Shown here: positions 1 through 11,775 of the stretch, in pieces
How positions within the stretch are numbered: position 1 is the first letter of the stretch
Layout: each line of letters opens with the position of its first letter
NCBI GenBank assembly: GCA_039881145.1
Contig: JAYKKI010000023.1
Coordinates: 9,171,001-9,235,000 of the forward strand
Length of the DNA: 64,000 nt
Direction: 5' to 3'
Origin: Druceiella hillmani
Taxonomy: Eukaryota > Arthropoda > Insecta > Lepidoptera > Hepialidae
Position numbers and translations under genes: made by a program
The notes under the pieces: model-generated
What the model saw: the letters and a program-made list of their open reading frames with translations, nothing else
What the model was told of the DNA's origin: nothing
Database searches by the model: none

Positions 1-126
1 TTTAATGGATATTTGCACAATACCCTATTAATGTTTTTGAAGTTTTAACTAGCTCGCGGGCCAGATGCAGGGCCTTTTGCGATCCGCATCGTAATTCACG
101 CGCGTAAAGACACGATCTCAGATCAC

Positions 127-130
<4 letters not shown>

Positions 131-169
<39 letters not shown>
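131..169. repeat. (TA)n microsatellite
   Basis: An uninterrupted TA dinucleotide tract of about 39 bp, seen directly. It is flanked on the left by a short GC-richer segment (about 50-115) and on the right by AT-rich unique sequence. Confidence 0.97.
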
Positions 170-173
<4 letters not shown>

Positions 174-704
174 CATATGAAAAACGCCACGTAATATTAA
201 TTTAAAATACACGCCAATTTTTTTTAAATAAATATTTATACATAATGGTCAATTTCCAATCAACATGGGAACTTCTTGAGATAAATAGTATTTTTGCATA
301 ACGCAACTAATAATGAATAACCGAATTTTCATCCAATTAAAAGGAGAGGAAATTAGAATTTTCTAGTTTCTAATTTTCTCTCCGAACTACTAACCAACAC
401 TTCCCATACTTGCCATTGATAAGTTCAAAACTTACGGACGCGGCGATAAATTACATTTACCTAAGTACACAACTCAATCACAGTAACCATATTGTATACC
501 TCTCTATATCTTCAATATGCATATTAAAGTTTAAATTTTGTGAAGTCCTGTACTCTCCTTAGAATTTCAAGTAGGTACTTGGATTGTATGTAGTATTTAA
601 TCCTAAGATAACTGGCTGTTCAGAATTTGGACTCATAGTAAATTTGCCAGCGAGCTTACTCTGGTATACGTGCTATATTAAATTTAATTATTTGGATGTG
701 TAGT
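170..704. other. AT-rich sequence, nothing recognised
   Basis: No open frame, repeat or RNA signature that I can support. Ordinary AT-rich non-coding DNA. Confidence 0.6.
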
Positions 705-969
705 TAAATGACGCAGATGGTTTTGATAACCGAGAAAACTGATGCTATTCCCATTTCATTATGTTGCTATAATTTTGATATCCAAATAATATGCCATGCC
801 TATCGTTGCTATTCCCATTTCATTATGTTGCTATAATTTTGATATCCAAATAATATGCCATGCCTTAAATGACACAGATGATTTTGATAACCGAGAAAAC
901 TGATGCTATTCCCATTTCATTATGTTGCTATAATTTTGATATTCAAATAATATGCCATGCCTATCGTTG
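705..969. repeat. 160-bp tandem duplication with an internal 64-bp duplication
   Basis: The segment starting taaatgac at 705 recurs at 865 (offset 160). Inside the first unit the block beginning gctattcccatt is itself duplicated at 744 and 808 (offset 64) and appears once more at 904. The copies differ by only a few substitutions (for example gacgcag versus gacacag). This implies two nested duplication events, both recent enough to stay nearly identical. Confidence 0.93.
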
Positions 970-1042
970 GAGTTTTCATTTAGCATATATTTATTTATAT
1001 AAAGTTGCACTTTTACGCAAATACAAATAAACTAAAAAAAAA

Positions 1043-1247
1043 TAAGTTAGGAATTGCGCTTCAAAAAATGCTCCTGTAGTAGAGTAGAATAAATTTAATA
1101 AAGTTCTGGCTTAAAAATTAAAAGTTATTCCAAATAAGTTAAACAAATTGTTGTCTCTTTAAATCTTAATAATGTAGACTCGTGTTGATTATAAATTATC
1201 CGTCCCACTTATTTACTGAATATATATATATATATATATATATATTA
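1043..1247. mobile_element. Dispersed element copy A, ending in (TA)n
   Basis: This segment matches 4438-4735. Over about 127 aligned bases I count only four mismatches, and both copies end in a TA microsatellite after the motif ttgttgattataaattatc. Two near-identical non-tandem copies, each with the same satellite-like tail, point to a non-autonomous mobile element or a segmental copy. Helitron-like and microsatellite-associated elements of Lepidoptera have this layout, but I cannot assign a family. Strand is not determined. Confidence 0.7.
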
Positions 1248-3010
1248 CGCAGCTTACTTATTCATAAATCGGGCAAAATTTTATATTATTTATAACAATT
1301 AGCACTTCTTTATAAATCATACGAGTATTTCCTTCCGATTTTCACACACAATGCATATGAAAATCGGGTGAATGTAGAATCTTCTTCAGAATTCCACGGT
1401 CAGATGGTCTGCTTAGGGTAAATATTTCTTATATATTTGTGTATCCGCATATAAAATAATAATTCAATTAAGATTCCATAGGAACCTCACAAACCATCTT
1501 TTCGTCTGACCACCTGTTATCTGCTGCTTCTAACATATATCACCAATCGAAATAAAATTTTCCAGATGTGTTTAAAGTACAATAAATGCAATTCAATAAT
1601 ATGAAAATGTAAGACGATATATATTTGAAAAATTATTTACACGAAAAATACACAAAAAAAAAATTGCATCTAATGTATGTATTAAATTTCACGACTTCTT
1701 TTATTTTTCTCCTATACTACGGGCAATGCATGTAATGTGCCTGCAATGTAAATCTCCATGTTATCCGAGCTAAGAATTTTTTCGTAAAAGAAATTAAAAT
1801 ATCGTGTTTCATTTATGAAAAAAAAAATAAACTTTATTAAAAGTGATACTATTAAATATAAATAAAAGTACTTAAATAAATAAAAATATATATACATTCG
1901 CCTAACTACTCTACTTCGAGGATTCGAGAGGACTCTACTTCGCGGTGCATTTCGTTCGTTTACTTTTTATATACGACTATTTTATTGGTCTAACGTTTGA
2001 GTCCGTAACAATACATTTCTATTGTTTTTCTAATTTTAATATCTGTCGTACATTCCATGTGTCTGAACATAAAAAAATTATAACTTTGTAACATCATTAT
2101 TATAAATGTTCTGTTTCTGGATTTTTAAATAAATATTACTCAATCGATCCCTGGTCTTATTTTAAATCTTCATTGTCATGTTAATTGGCGACTACACTTT
2201 TCGGACACACCGAGGATCGTAACCTGATGGAATCTGATTTCTCAATGCCATTGATAATGGTTGAATATACAAAATAAAATCCTGTAATAAATTAATGTAT
2301 TACATATTATACAAATGGTACATGGGTATACATAATGTAAAATTGTCATGTTTCCTTCAAAAACCTCAATTTTCCTTAAATAATTGTGTACATGCAATGG
2401 TCATACAAATTTTCACAGGCGCTATTCGTAAATGCCAATTTACAAAAATATAATAACACTCTGATTTATTAACAATAAAGTTGTTAAATCCAAAAAACCT
2501 AACATTTACCAAGTAGTAATGGTAAAACTTTTAAAAATCATGAAATAGTAGTTTACACTGTGCACCACACCAGCATTTTCTTAGGTATTTCCTTAGCAAT
2601 ATGGTAAATCTTGGAAAACGTGGTGTTTTTAGAGCATTTGAAATAGTTTGTAAATCTATATGGTAACCTGGCGACACGAGTGAAATATAAAACTTAACAA
2701 TAATATCCATTTTCAAATCCTTCTGTTTTTTTAAAGTACCTTTTTTAACTGTAATATGTTTGTACTTAAGCTTAAATTCTTTAGAGGTTCTCGTATTTCC
2801 ATTATTGCTAACGCCAAGATACATCTCTTCAAGGATATTAAAAAACTTTTCATAGCAATATAATACCGGGTTTTCCCGTTATTTTCCTCAATAGATATAA
2901 TAAGCTCACCTTCCTCATTAATAAAGATATAACGTATTTTTCTTTATTAGGATAAAAATTACCAAATAGTCCATTAGTTCATGAAATATATTTTTCACTC
3001 ATATAAGAGC
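1248..3010. other. AT-rich sequence, nothing recognised
   Basis: Only short chance open frames occur. The reverse-strand frames at 1712-1897 and 2531-2824 have no recognisable domain and the base composition of their surroundings. I see no repeats or RNA signatures. Confidence 0.55.
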
Positions 3011-3090
3011 TTGGAAGTTGATTCTGCGGAAGGCAGGCGCCCAAGCCTGGGCTGTCAAGCCATTGAAGAAGAATAAGAAGAAAATATTTC
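3011..3090 (+). mobile_element. SINE or non-LTR 3'-end fragment with a GAA-rich tail
   Basis: A GC-richer segment with gcccaagcctgggctgtc runs into a short simple tail (gaagaagaataagaagaaaa). A unique body followed by a short simple-sequence tail is typical of non-LTR retrotransposon or SINE 3' ends, and this wording resembles tails I have seen in moth genomes. The piece is too short for a family assignment. Confidence 0.45.
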
Positions 3091-3144
3091 TACATTTTAC
3101 CATTACTGCTTTGTAAATTTTAGGTTTCACTGAAAAATCTTAGG

Positions 3145-3148
<4 letters not shown>

Positions 3149-3192
<44 letters not shown>
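3149..3192. repeat. (AT)n microsatellite
   Basis: An AT dinucleotide tract of about 44 bp, seen directly. Confidence 0.97.
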
Positions 3193-3195
<3 letters not shown>

Positions 3196-3639
3196 CCAAT
3201 TTGAAATCCTTTGCATAGTAGTCCTTGTAACCAAAAAAACACGTGATTTGCTTACACCCCCGTAATCAACTCAGTTTTTCCAAAAAGTTTAACGTGTGTG
3301 CCTCCGCCGCCAAATTAAAATGCATTAAAAATAATTAACTCATATTTAAGCAAAGAGGGAGCAGTACCGTTCACTTACTTTACTTTAGAGACGTACTTTC
3401 AAATACATATTTAAACGTTTGTACCCATACGGATAAAAACATGCAAAATGGAAAATCGTTATATCTTTTTGTGAATAAAAGCTTCGAGGCAGCTTTTCGG
3501 TGAAGCACAGAGCCGATAGGTGTATAACTTTCTTAGCCGGTTTTTGCCCATACATGTCTCAAACGGGGGACTGGACGTCAGAGAACTTAATATTTAAAAA
3601 AAAAATAAAAAATATGTAATCGACTACCCGTTTCCTCTA
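3193..3639. other. Unique mixed-composition sequence
   Basis: Short GC-richer patches (3240-3315 and 3480-3590) sit in AT-rich sequence. There is no open frame of note and no repeat. Confidence 0.5.
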
Positions 3640-3905
3640 CCGATTTGGCGTGCAGGAATAGGCCTCGCTACCGTTTCCGCGTCTCCGTTGGAAAGCCGCC
3701 TCCGGGCCGCCCGCGCAGCCAATGAACTTGCGCGCGATCTCAAGAATGCTCTCCGTATGAAAAACGAATTACTTTCACTAAAACACTGACTGACTGAGCG
3801 CAATGTTTCGGTGCGCGAAAACCGGTCCGAGCCGAGGCCCTATTCTTGCTGTGAGAGCTGCTAGCGATCAGGTGCTCTTTTTGTTACTTCGCGCTCGTGA
3901 TGAAT
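3640..3905. promoter_or_regulatory. CpG-rich block, possible promoter or regulatory element
   Basis: About 265 bp with far more G+C and many more CpG dinucleotides than its surroundings. It includes gcgcgcgatctc and a CCAAT-type gccaatgaa at about 3718. In an AT-rich insect region such a block may be a promoter, an untranslated first exon or a conserved regulatory element. A GC-richer transposon remnant is the main alternative. There is no TATA/initiator arrangement that would fix a transcription start. Confidence 0.3.
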
Positions 3906-4437
3906 GAATACGTTACGAGCGATATTTTTATTGCATTTTTTTGCAAATTATGTATATTTTCATAGCTGCCAGATGCACGTATTTAAACCAATTGTATAGA
4001 CATATTTAGAATTTGTATATCAACTTTTAGTTTCTTTCTCATGTATTAATTCTCATATATTATTTGATGATTTTTAAATAGACAGGTTTTCATACTAATC
4101 ATCACGTGGCCATTTTGAACTCAGTAATAGTAAAACCCCATTTTTCCATGAAATTCGGCTATTCAATCACCTGAAGAAGTGATTGAATTGTCGCTTAACA
4201 GAATTATTTATCTGTGGTGCTCATAATATACGTAAAAATTAATTTTAGTAAAAGGTGTCGTCGTTGATTCCAACAAATTTCCAGGTTTAAGAATTAACGA
4301 GTTTTAAATTCGAATAACACACAAATGGCTTTAAAATATAATGCTCATAATTTATCAATTTTTGTCATAATTAGTAATTCTATGTCAATAATTAAACAAA
4401 GTGTAAGTGTTTAAAATATAAATATATTCAAAAAAGG
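3906..4437. other. AT-rich sequence, nothing recognised
   Basis: Unique AT-rich DNA without a supportable feature. It contains a single cacgtggccatttt motif near 4104. Confidence 0.5.
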
Positions 4438-4646
4438 AAGTTAGGAATTCCGCTTCTAAAAATGCTCCTGTAGTAGAGTAGAATAAATTTAAGAAAGTTC
4501 TAGCTTAAAAATTAAAAGTTATTCCAAATAAGTTAAACAAATTGTTGTCTCTTTAAATCTTAATAATGTAGAAAAATAAATATATGTGGTAAAAATAACT
4601 CTTTTCAAGCTTGAACTCTCTTGTTGATTATAAATTATCCTTCCCG

Positions 4647-4732
<86 letters not shown>

Positions 4733-4735
4733 GTG
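4438..4735. mobile_element. Dispersed element copy B, ending in (TA)n
   Basis: Second copy of the element at 1043-1247. The first ~127 bases match with four mismatches. Then about 45 bp absent from copy A (about 4573-4618) precede the shared ttgttgattataaattatcc segment and a long TA tract with two CATA interruptions (4648-4731). The extra block is either an insertion here or a deletion in copy A. Reverse-strand frames across the TA tract are repeat artefacts. Confidence 0.7.
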
Positions 4736-5265
4736 CTATTGAAACCAACAAAAGAACACCATTTTGACAGAATGCTCATTAAAATACAAAATATTGCATC
4801 GAGTTCAGTGCACCAATTCAAAAATTATATTTGAACGAACATATAAAGACTTAAGAAAATATACGCCTAGAAAGTATAATTGCCTTCAAAATTTAATGAA
4901 AACATTACAGATGATTATAGGAAACAAATGATATTAATATGAAATCCAAATATATAACCTTTGCTGGATAGATCTTTTTTCTCTTCAGAAATTTCTATGT
5001 CATTTTTTTGTTCATAGTGTAACCTAAAGTTATCCTTGGCTTTATCTCTTAATTTTTTTATGTAAATAAATGCATTCATGTATGTAATAGATTGATTTCT
5101 GCTTCTGTTATCAAACTTCATTCTTTCGAAAATATAAGTATTAGTTCTGATAATTTTGCAAATTCACGATTTTCAAAAAATGTCACGAAAGGTTCCCTAA
5201 GTTATTTATTTTATAACAGAATCCTCATTTTCAAATTTATTCAAATGAATACCATCTCACTTGCG
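4736..5265. other. AT-rich sequence, nothing recognised
   Basis: A 68-codon reverse-strand frame at 4915-5121 is rich in K, N and I and has no recognisable domain. I do not call it a gene. Confidence 0.5.
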
Positions 5266-5956
5266 CCATTTGCTGATCGAGTACCGCTAATCCTTCTTAG
5301 TAGAATTTATAATTAGTACCAAATGCCACTGTGATGCATGGCATACCGAATGATATATACGATATTATTCCAGAGTTATAAACCAAAAATGTAACTTGTC
5401 AATATTATATCTCTCATTATTGTTATAGATGTTATATGAATGAATATGAATATTGCTGGTCCTTCTCAGTGGAATTTATAATTTTTACCAAATGTCACTA
5501 TGGTCCCATGGTGTACCGAATAATTTATTTATATTATTCCAGAATTATACCCCAAAAATATAACTCGATCTATATTACATATCTCATTATTGTTTTAAGG
5601 TGTTACTTAATCAGCGATGATCGTGTATTGCTGGTCCTTCTCTTCTTTAATTTATAATTTGTATCAAATGCCACCATGGTGTATGGTGCCGAATAATATA
5701 TACCATATTATTCCAGAATTATAAACCAATAATATAACTCGATCAACATCATATATCTCATTATTGTTATAGAATATTATTTAATCAGCGATGATCGAGC
5801 ATTGCTATTTCTTCTCAGTAGAATTTATGATTTGTACACATAAATGCCACTAAGGTGCATAGTATAACGAATAATATATACCATTTTATTCCAGAGTTAT
5901 GAACCAAAAATATAACTCAATCAAATTTTTATCTCTTATTATTGTTATATAGAATA
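5266..5956. repeat. ~173-bp satellite-like array, four diverged copies
   Basis: The landmark gctggtccttctcag recurs, with changes, at 5286, 5455, 5630 and 5804 (spacings 169, 175, 174). Each unit also carries tattattccagaattata, aaaaatataactcgatca and atctcattattgttata. The divergence between copies suggests an old array. Forward-strand open frames at 5092-5316 and 5436-5657 lie in it and are chance. Confidence 0.9.
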
Positions 5957-6567
5957 GGCGTTATTATTAGGGTCCCCTCTTTTTTTTTTAAATAAAAAAA
6001 TTATTTTTCACAAAATAATATATTCTCATATTATTGATAAAACAATAAAATAGATCACATGGTCTAGTCTCAATCAATATTATTGACGGATTAAATAAAG
6101 AGACTACATGAGGTTACATTCCGAAGCAGCGCATTCATTGTTGACATATTCCATTTCTCTAAAAACCATAACCAACTTTCGCAGAATTATTGAAAATTAG
6201 AATAAATATGGAGAAGAGTTTAAAGTAAGTTGGTCTAAAATAACGTAAAATATTTTATTTTAAAATAAGAATTCTTGCTATAATATTTACGTTATAATAA
6301 GTAGTTACAAACCATTTGTTTTTACTACTATAAACAATGAAATTTATTTCAACAGAATTCAATTTCAAAACACTTAAAATGAAAGAATATACGCATATAG
6401 TTTAATATGAGAGAAATAAAAAAAATTACGGTGTTTAAATGGCTCCAGAAATAAGAATCTATTAGAAATTAGATACCTACCACAACCATTCGAAATCAGC
6501 GTTGAATCGTGAGTCTTCAAATTTGATTTTTTTTTAGAAAATAGACGTCTTCAAAGACTGCTTTTCG
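5957..6567. other. AT-rich sequence, nothing recognised
   Basis: Poly-T and poly-A patches and unique AT-rich sequence. I see no supportable feature. Confidence 0.5.
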
Positions 6568-6775
6568 GATCAATATTACAGACAGAAATATTAACAGGAA
6601 GAAGGATACTCAGATTAATATTACAGACAGAAATATTAACAGGAAGAAGGATATTGTGATTAATATTACAGACAGAAATATTAATAGGAAGAAGGATACT
6701 CGGATTAATATTACAAACATGAAATATTAACAGGAAGAAGGATACTCGCATTAATATTACAAACAGAAATATTGA
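6568..6775. repeat. 45-bp minisatellite, about 4.6 copies
   Basis: A 45-bp unit containing attaatattacagacag and aatattaacaggaagaagg repeats with few substitutions. Because 45 is a multiple of three, the reverse strand stays open for 66 codons as a 15-residue repeat (for example NISVCNINLSILLPV). The open frame is best explained by the repeat length and is not a gene call. Confidence 0.93.
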
Positions 6776-7352
6776 TACGCCTTATTATATGAAGTTGTTA
6801 TTAAGCGGGGAATATTAATGTGAATCTCCGTATCATTATTTATATATATGATTATACCTCAACCAAAACTCGTTGAATACAAGAAACTGTAAGGTTGAAA
6901 TGCCATGCAAATTATTTCTTGCTTAAAAATGTTACTGCACTTATTACTTTCTCGGTTTCCGGTAATTTCTTTCTCTCATTCACTCGCTCCAAATACGACA
7001 CGGACAAGGAAAAAAAATTTCCAATATTTCAATTCTCGCTTATCCATATTACCGACCGAGGCCTCCATTCTTGCCCTTTTACACGTACATTAATTAACAA
7101 CTTTCATGTGAGGTTTTTGTCATTTTCGAGATTACATATTCAAATAACGAATTTTTAAAATTTTTTTCATCTGTCATAATCTCACATTTTCATTAATTTT
7201 GTATATCCTCCAGATAGCGATCTCAATTAACGTGCAGAAAATTTAATTATATTTTTGTTTATGCAAGTGGATATAACTTTCTTTACACACTATTTTTTTT
7301 TATTTTGAAAGCTCTTTCACGAAATATTAAACTTCAAAGTAATTTTTGAACC
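6776..7352. other. Unique AT-rich sequence
   Basis: Two overlapping forward open frames (6895-7158 and 6905-7093) occupy different phases of the same stretch and resemble nothing I know. No repeat or RNA feature is visible. Confidence 0.5.
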
Positions 7353-7885
7353 AATCAAAATTTGTATTCAATATACAATATTGAGTCGCTTACCTGTTAT
7401 ACTTGCATTTATCTAATACATAAGTCCTGTAATGAGTGTTAGAGCCTTTCAACTAAAGCTGGAGGGAGGAATTCGGATGGTTATCGGTGACCGGTCGTTG
7501 AAATTATCAAAGTCACAATTTGTATTCAATGTACAATATTGAGTCGCTTACCTGTTATACTTGCATTTATCTAATGCATAAGTCATGTAATTAATGTTAG
7601 AGCCTTTCAACTAAAGCTGGAGGAATTCGGATGGTTATCGGTGACCGGTCGTTGAAGATGTCCTGGTAATGAATGTTAGAACCTTTCAACCAAAGCTGGA
7701 GGAATTCGGATGGTTATCGGTGACCGGTCGTTGAAATTATCAAAGTCAAAATTTGTATTCAATGTACAATATTGAGTCGTTTACCTGTTATACCTACATT
7801 TATCTAATATATATGTCCTGTAATGAGCGTTAGAGCCTTTCAACTAAATCTGGAGAAATTCGTATGGTAATCGGTGACCCCGTGT
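7353..7885. repeat. 158-bp tandem array with a 75-bp partial unit and a palindromic core
   Basis: The landmark tcaaaatttgtattcaat occurs at 7355, 7513 and 7746. The spacings are 158 and 233, the second being one full unit plus a 75-bp partial unit. Every unit ends in a GC-richer segment, ggttatcggtgaccggtcg, that holds the perfect palindrome gaccggtc. The last copy is diverged after cggtgacc. The partial unit repeats only the 3' half of the monomer, which suggests unequal exchange or replication slippage. Confidence 0.93.
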
Positions 7886-9502
7886 GCGGCACAGAATCTT
7901 GAAAAGCAAAATGGTAAGTCAATAAATATTGAAACACTATACCTATTTTGATTTATTTTGTCCGACCTAACTGTAAATCTGTTAATTAAGATTTATCTTC
8001 GTTTTTTTCACAATCCTGAAACGGTTTCTGATTTATAACTGTAATAAGTAATATATTTTCAAAATCAATTTCTCAATTATAACACCAACATTTTTTACAT
8101 CCACTCTTTCGTTATAGTAAAAACCCATTTTATCAAATATCAAAGTATTTGCCTTGTGGAATAAAATATAGATAGGAAACGTCAGAAATAAGAAATTATA
8201 TTTAATCTCGTATATTTGATAGGAAATACTTAAAAGACAAAACCCTAGATATATATCGCTTAGTATTCCTAGCTTAGCTTCAATTTGCCACACCATATAG
8301 ATTTCACAAATCTAGGCGTATTCCATATTTATGTTAAAATAAAATGAAAATTTCTTTAGTCTCTTTTATCACCATGCCTTTTTTCAAAAGACGTCATCTT
8401 TTGATGATTACGAAAACGATTATTATTTTTTTATGTATACAAGCTGTAAAGACATAACAAATATCAACATTGCACATACCGCGCTACGTAGTTGAACATA
8501 GCCCAATGTTTCTCCATCTTTTTTCAAATTGTAGAAGTTCATATAAAATTCAATTGCCGTGAAAACGAGATTAGATTCTATATCATTAAGTCAAGTTCAG
8601 ACCGATCAATATCCATATAAGATTCGAAACTGAACCCAATCTTCTCCGTCATTAGATTGTTATTCCATTCGTTTATACATTGTACATACGATCATCGAAT
8701 TGTGTGCAAATATCCAAAATGTAATTATAATAATTGTAATTTTAACAATTTCGCTATACAATATGTTGTTATCGTCATATTAACATACCAAGATCAAAAT
8801 TTTGTTTATTTTTTTTTATTTTTATGGTTTAACGCAAAAATAGCTCATTCTATTGACTTTCGCTTATAGTATTCAGATATACGTAGAATATGTAATACAT
8901 TTTAACATATAGACAATAACGATTTAAATAAAGAAAGTCTAAGGGCCCCAAGTAAATCTTTGAATTAAACTTTTAAACCGTTATATCTACATTAAAATAA
9001 TATATATAAAGATATTGTAGACAACATAAAAATGTAAAAAAGTGCAACAGTATTCATTACTAATTATAATTTTGATTATGTCAAATCTTTATACCATAAT
9101 TTCTTTTGTACTTATTTTGAAATAATTTCGCACATTACCTTTCTACCAGGTTATTTGTATTGTACATATTTACTCAAGTTTTATATTTTGATATTTATTA
9201 TATAAACTTTATTTTCCAGTATCACTTCCATTGTCGATACTTTTATCAATAGACAATACTGAAATTATTTTTCCACTTTTTTATGAAGTATCAGTCACAA
9301 TGGTCTTAATCAATATTTTTGATATCAAAGCCATTTTCTAATAAGTATTCTTTAAAAGAAGTCATTATATGTATCAGAAAATTGAAGAAAAGCTTTAATG
9401 TAGAAATGGTTGCATATATCTTATTGCAGATGAGCCTTGAGATAGGCATTTAGTTAACCTATGACTTAGATATACGATCCATCCGTTGGAATGAATAATA
9501 CT
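7886..9502. other. AT-rich sequence, nothing recognised
   Basis: About 1.6 kb of unique AT-rich DNA. The frames at 8033-8296 (reverse) and 8657-8869 (forward) are low-complexity and hydrophobic or asparagine-rich, with no domain I recognise. Confidence 0.5.
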
Positions 9503-9747
9503 TTTGTTGCTTAATCCAGTTTGCGAGCAAAACTTTGTTACCCACATTATTGACTGTCTGTTATTTGTTGCATAATCCAGTTTACGAGCAAAACTTTGTT
9601 ACCCACATTATTGACTGTCTGTTATTTGTTGCATAATCCAGTTTACGAGCAAAACTTTATTAGCCACGTTACTGACTGTCTGTTTTTTGTTACATTAACT
9701 AGTTTGCGAACAAAACTTTGCTATCCATGTTACTGACTGTCTGTTAT
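9503..9747. repeat. 61-bp minisatellite, four copies
   Basis: The landmark ttgttgcataatccagttt recurs with 61-bp spacing at 9504, 9565, 9626 and 9687. Units also share gagcaaaactttgttaccca and tgactgtctgtta. The first three are close to identical and the fourth is more diverged. Confidence 0.94.
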
Positions 9748-10019
9748 AGCCCGTTTTCTGTTTCAAAATCAGATTGTAGATGCATTTTGAGTTAAATAAT
9801 CAAATAAACGAAGAGTTCCAGAACGTATACAGTTTATTGTCACAGATTGTTTCTTTATACTTTGTTAGCATAAACCTTCGAGAATGCGGTTAATATCCGA
9901 AAATAAAAATAAAATAAAAAGCCTTACAATAAAATTCAATTATGATCCTCTTTTGTCCTGACAAATCAGGACGCTAATTTGTAATATTTGCATTATTTAC
10001 TATTATTTCTACAAAAATA
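9748..10019. other. AT-rich spacer between two arrays
   Basis: Unique AT-rich sequence, no supportable feature. Confidence 0.5.
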
Positions 10020-11165
10020 AATTCCATTACAGCTATCCTTTACAATCATTTGTACCGTAATCAATTTGTCACTAAATATTACACACAATGTCATACACTC
10101 TTTGTCTTGTCAATAATGCGCTCGCATGAGATTAGATCCCTAAATCCCGACTTTTTTTGGTATCGAATCCTTGCCTGTATTCTTTTCTATTATTTCTACG
10201 TCTTCTGTATTTTACAAGTGAATTCTATTACTTTTATCCTTTGCGGTCATTGTACCGTAATCAATTTGTTACTAAACATTTACATTTAATGTCATACGCG
10301 CTGTCTGCCTCTACGATGCACTCGAACGAGATTAGATCTATAAATCTCGACTTAATTTGGTGTCGAATCCCTGAGTGTTTTACTCTTATTTTTAAAACTC
10401 ATATGATTTCCAAGTTAATTCTATCACCAGTATACTTTAAGATCTTTCCTACTGTAATCAATTTGTTTATAAACATTACACACAATGTCATATACGCTGT
10501 CTCTTACCAACAAAGCGCTCACACACTATAATTGACATATAAATCTCGACTTTGTTTGGTGTCAAATCCCTCAGCGTTTTCCTCTCATTTTTACAACTCA
10601 TATGATTTCCAAATAAATTCTATTACAAGTATACTTTAAGATCTTTCATACTGTAGTCAGTTTGTTACTAAACGTTACTCACAATGTCATATACGCTGTC
10701 TCTCGCGGAAAAAGCGCTAGTAAGAGAATCGTTATATAATCTCAATTTTGTTTTTAACAATTCATATGATTTCCAAATAAATTCTATCACCACTATACTT
10801 TAAGATTTTTTGTACTGTAGACAGTTTGTTACTAAACATTACACATAATGTCAAATACGCTGTCTCCCGCCGAAAAAGCGCTCGCACGAGAATCGTTATA
10901 TAAATCTCGACTTTGTTTGTTGTCAAATCCCTGAGTGTTTCTTTATTATTATTTTTACAATTTCTATGTTGTGCAAATAAATTCTGTTACCATAGCGGTA
11001 CCTAAATTCTGTTACCAAGCAGTCACTAAAGATCTTTTATACTGTAGTCAGTTTGTTACTAAACATGACAAACAATGTCATACACGTTGTCTCTCGCCGA
11101 CACAGCGCTCGCACGAGAATAGATCTCCAAATCTCACTTTGTTTGGTGTCGAATCCCAGAGTGTG
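10020..11165. repeat. ~198-bp satellite-like array, six diverged copies
   Basis: The landmark atgtcata sits at 10088, 10289, 10485, 10684, 10848 and 11075 (spacings 201, 196, 199, 164 and 227, so one unit is shortened and one lengthened). Conserved blocks are gtttgttactaaacattac, tacgctgtctctcgcc, a core gcgctcgcacgagaat containing the palindrome ctcgcacgag, and ggtgtcgaatccctgagtg. The lengthened interval carries a short internal duplication of aaattctgttacca near 10978-11020. The GC-rich palindromic core changes less than the flanks. Several short open frames cross it in different phases and are chance. Confidence 0.92.
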
Positions 11166-11775
11166 TGAAACATCTATCTATCGTCGATGGACCGCCGTTG
11201 TGAAGCTTCGTTTTTACTTTCGGAGTTATGGTCATTGTGAAGTTTTTTATTGCACTCATCGCCCCGCCGCAGTATTCGGCTCAGATACGCCACCTTAACG
11301 AGATAACCTTTCGATTTCATCGGAAGTGACAATAAACTTTCGCGGCCCCACCGGATCGCTAACAAGTTTAATAGTTCGACATGTTAACAATCGTGTACCC
11401 AATAAACGTTCCGAATGAGGTGCTGTGAATACGATAACCTTTCAAAATACTGGTGCGAGTTGTCAAATAGACTCGTGGCTATTTGTCATTAGTGTTAACG
11501 CGTTTGACTCGTCATTAATTTACAGCATCGTCGTCACTTTCGACATGTCCGATGGTCCAGCGCCGCTTTGGAATGTTAAATGAAGCTGCGAGTCGATCAG
11601 TATTACGTTTAGTAGCGTGTTTTATCTTCCATCGCGCTGTGAATGTCGCCGAAGTTTGGCAATTTATATATTGTGCCATAAATCAACCATTTGCTAATAG
11701 TGTTTTCAACGTACGTTTGTTTTCATTTTCATTCTATATACAGGTCGTTGTTAAATTGGTATAGCATGCCACCTC
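11166..11775. other. Mixed-GC unique block directly after the 198-bp array
   Basis: Roughly 600 bp with clearly higher G+C and CpG content than the average here. A 70-codon forward frame (11552-11764) and a 63-codon reverse frame (11174-11365) are present but unrecognised. The block could be a conserved regulatory element, a non-coding exon or an old transposon. No splice or promoter arrangement convinces me. Confidence 0.35.

Noticed and set aside
6551..6751. 66-codon reverse frame with 15-residue repeats
   Set aside because: Produced by the 45-bp unit length (a multiple of three). No start context or domain supports a gene.
10020..11165. gtcgaatccc motif as a tRNA T-arm
   Set aside because: The flanks do not form a T-stem, no A box is placed correctly, and the motif is simply part of the 198-bp repeat.
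11248..11270. tattgcactc string as a miR-92-type microRNA
   Set aside because: Only the seed matches; the 3' part differs and no pairing arm lies within precursor distance.
11552..11764. 70-codon forward frame in the mixed-GC block
   Set aside because: No domain, no conserved motif and no splice or promoter context; retained only as part of an unexplained block.
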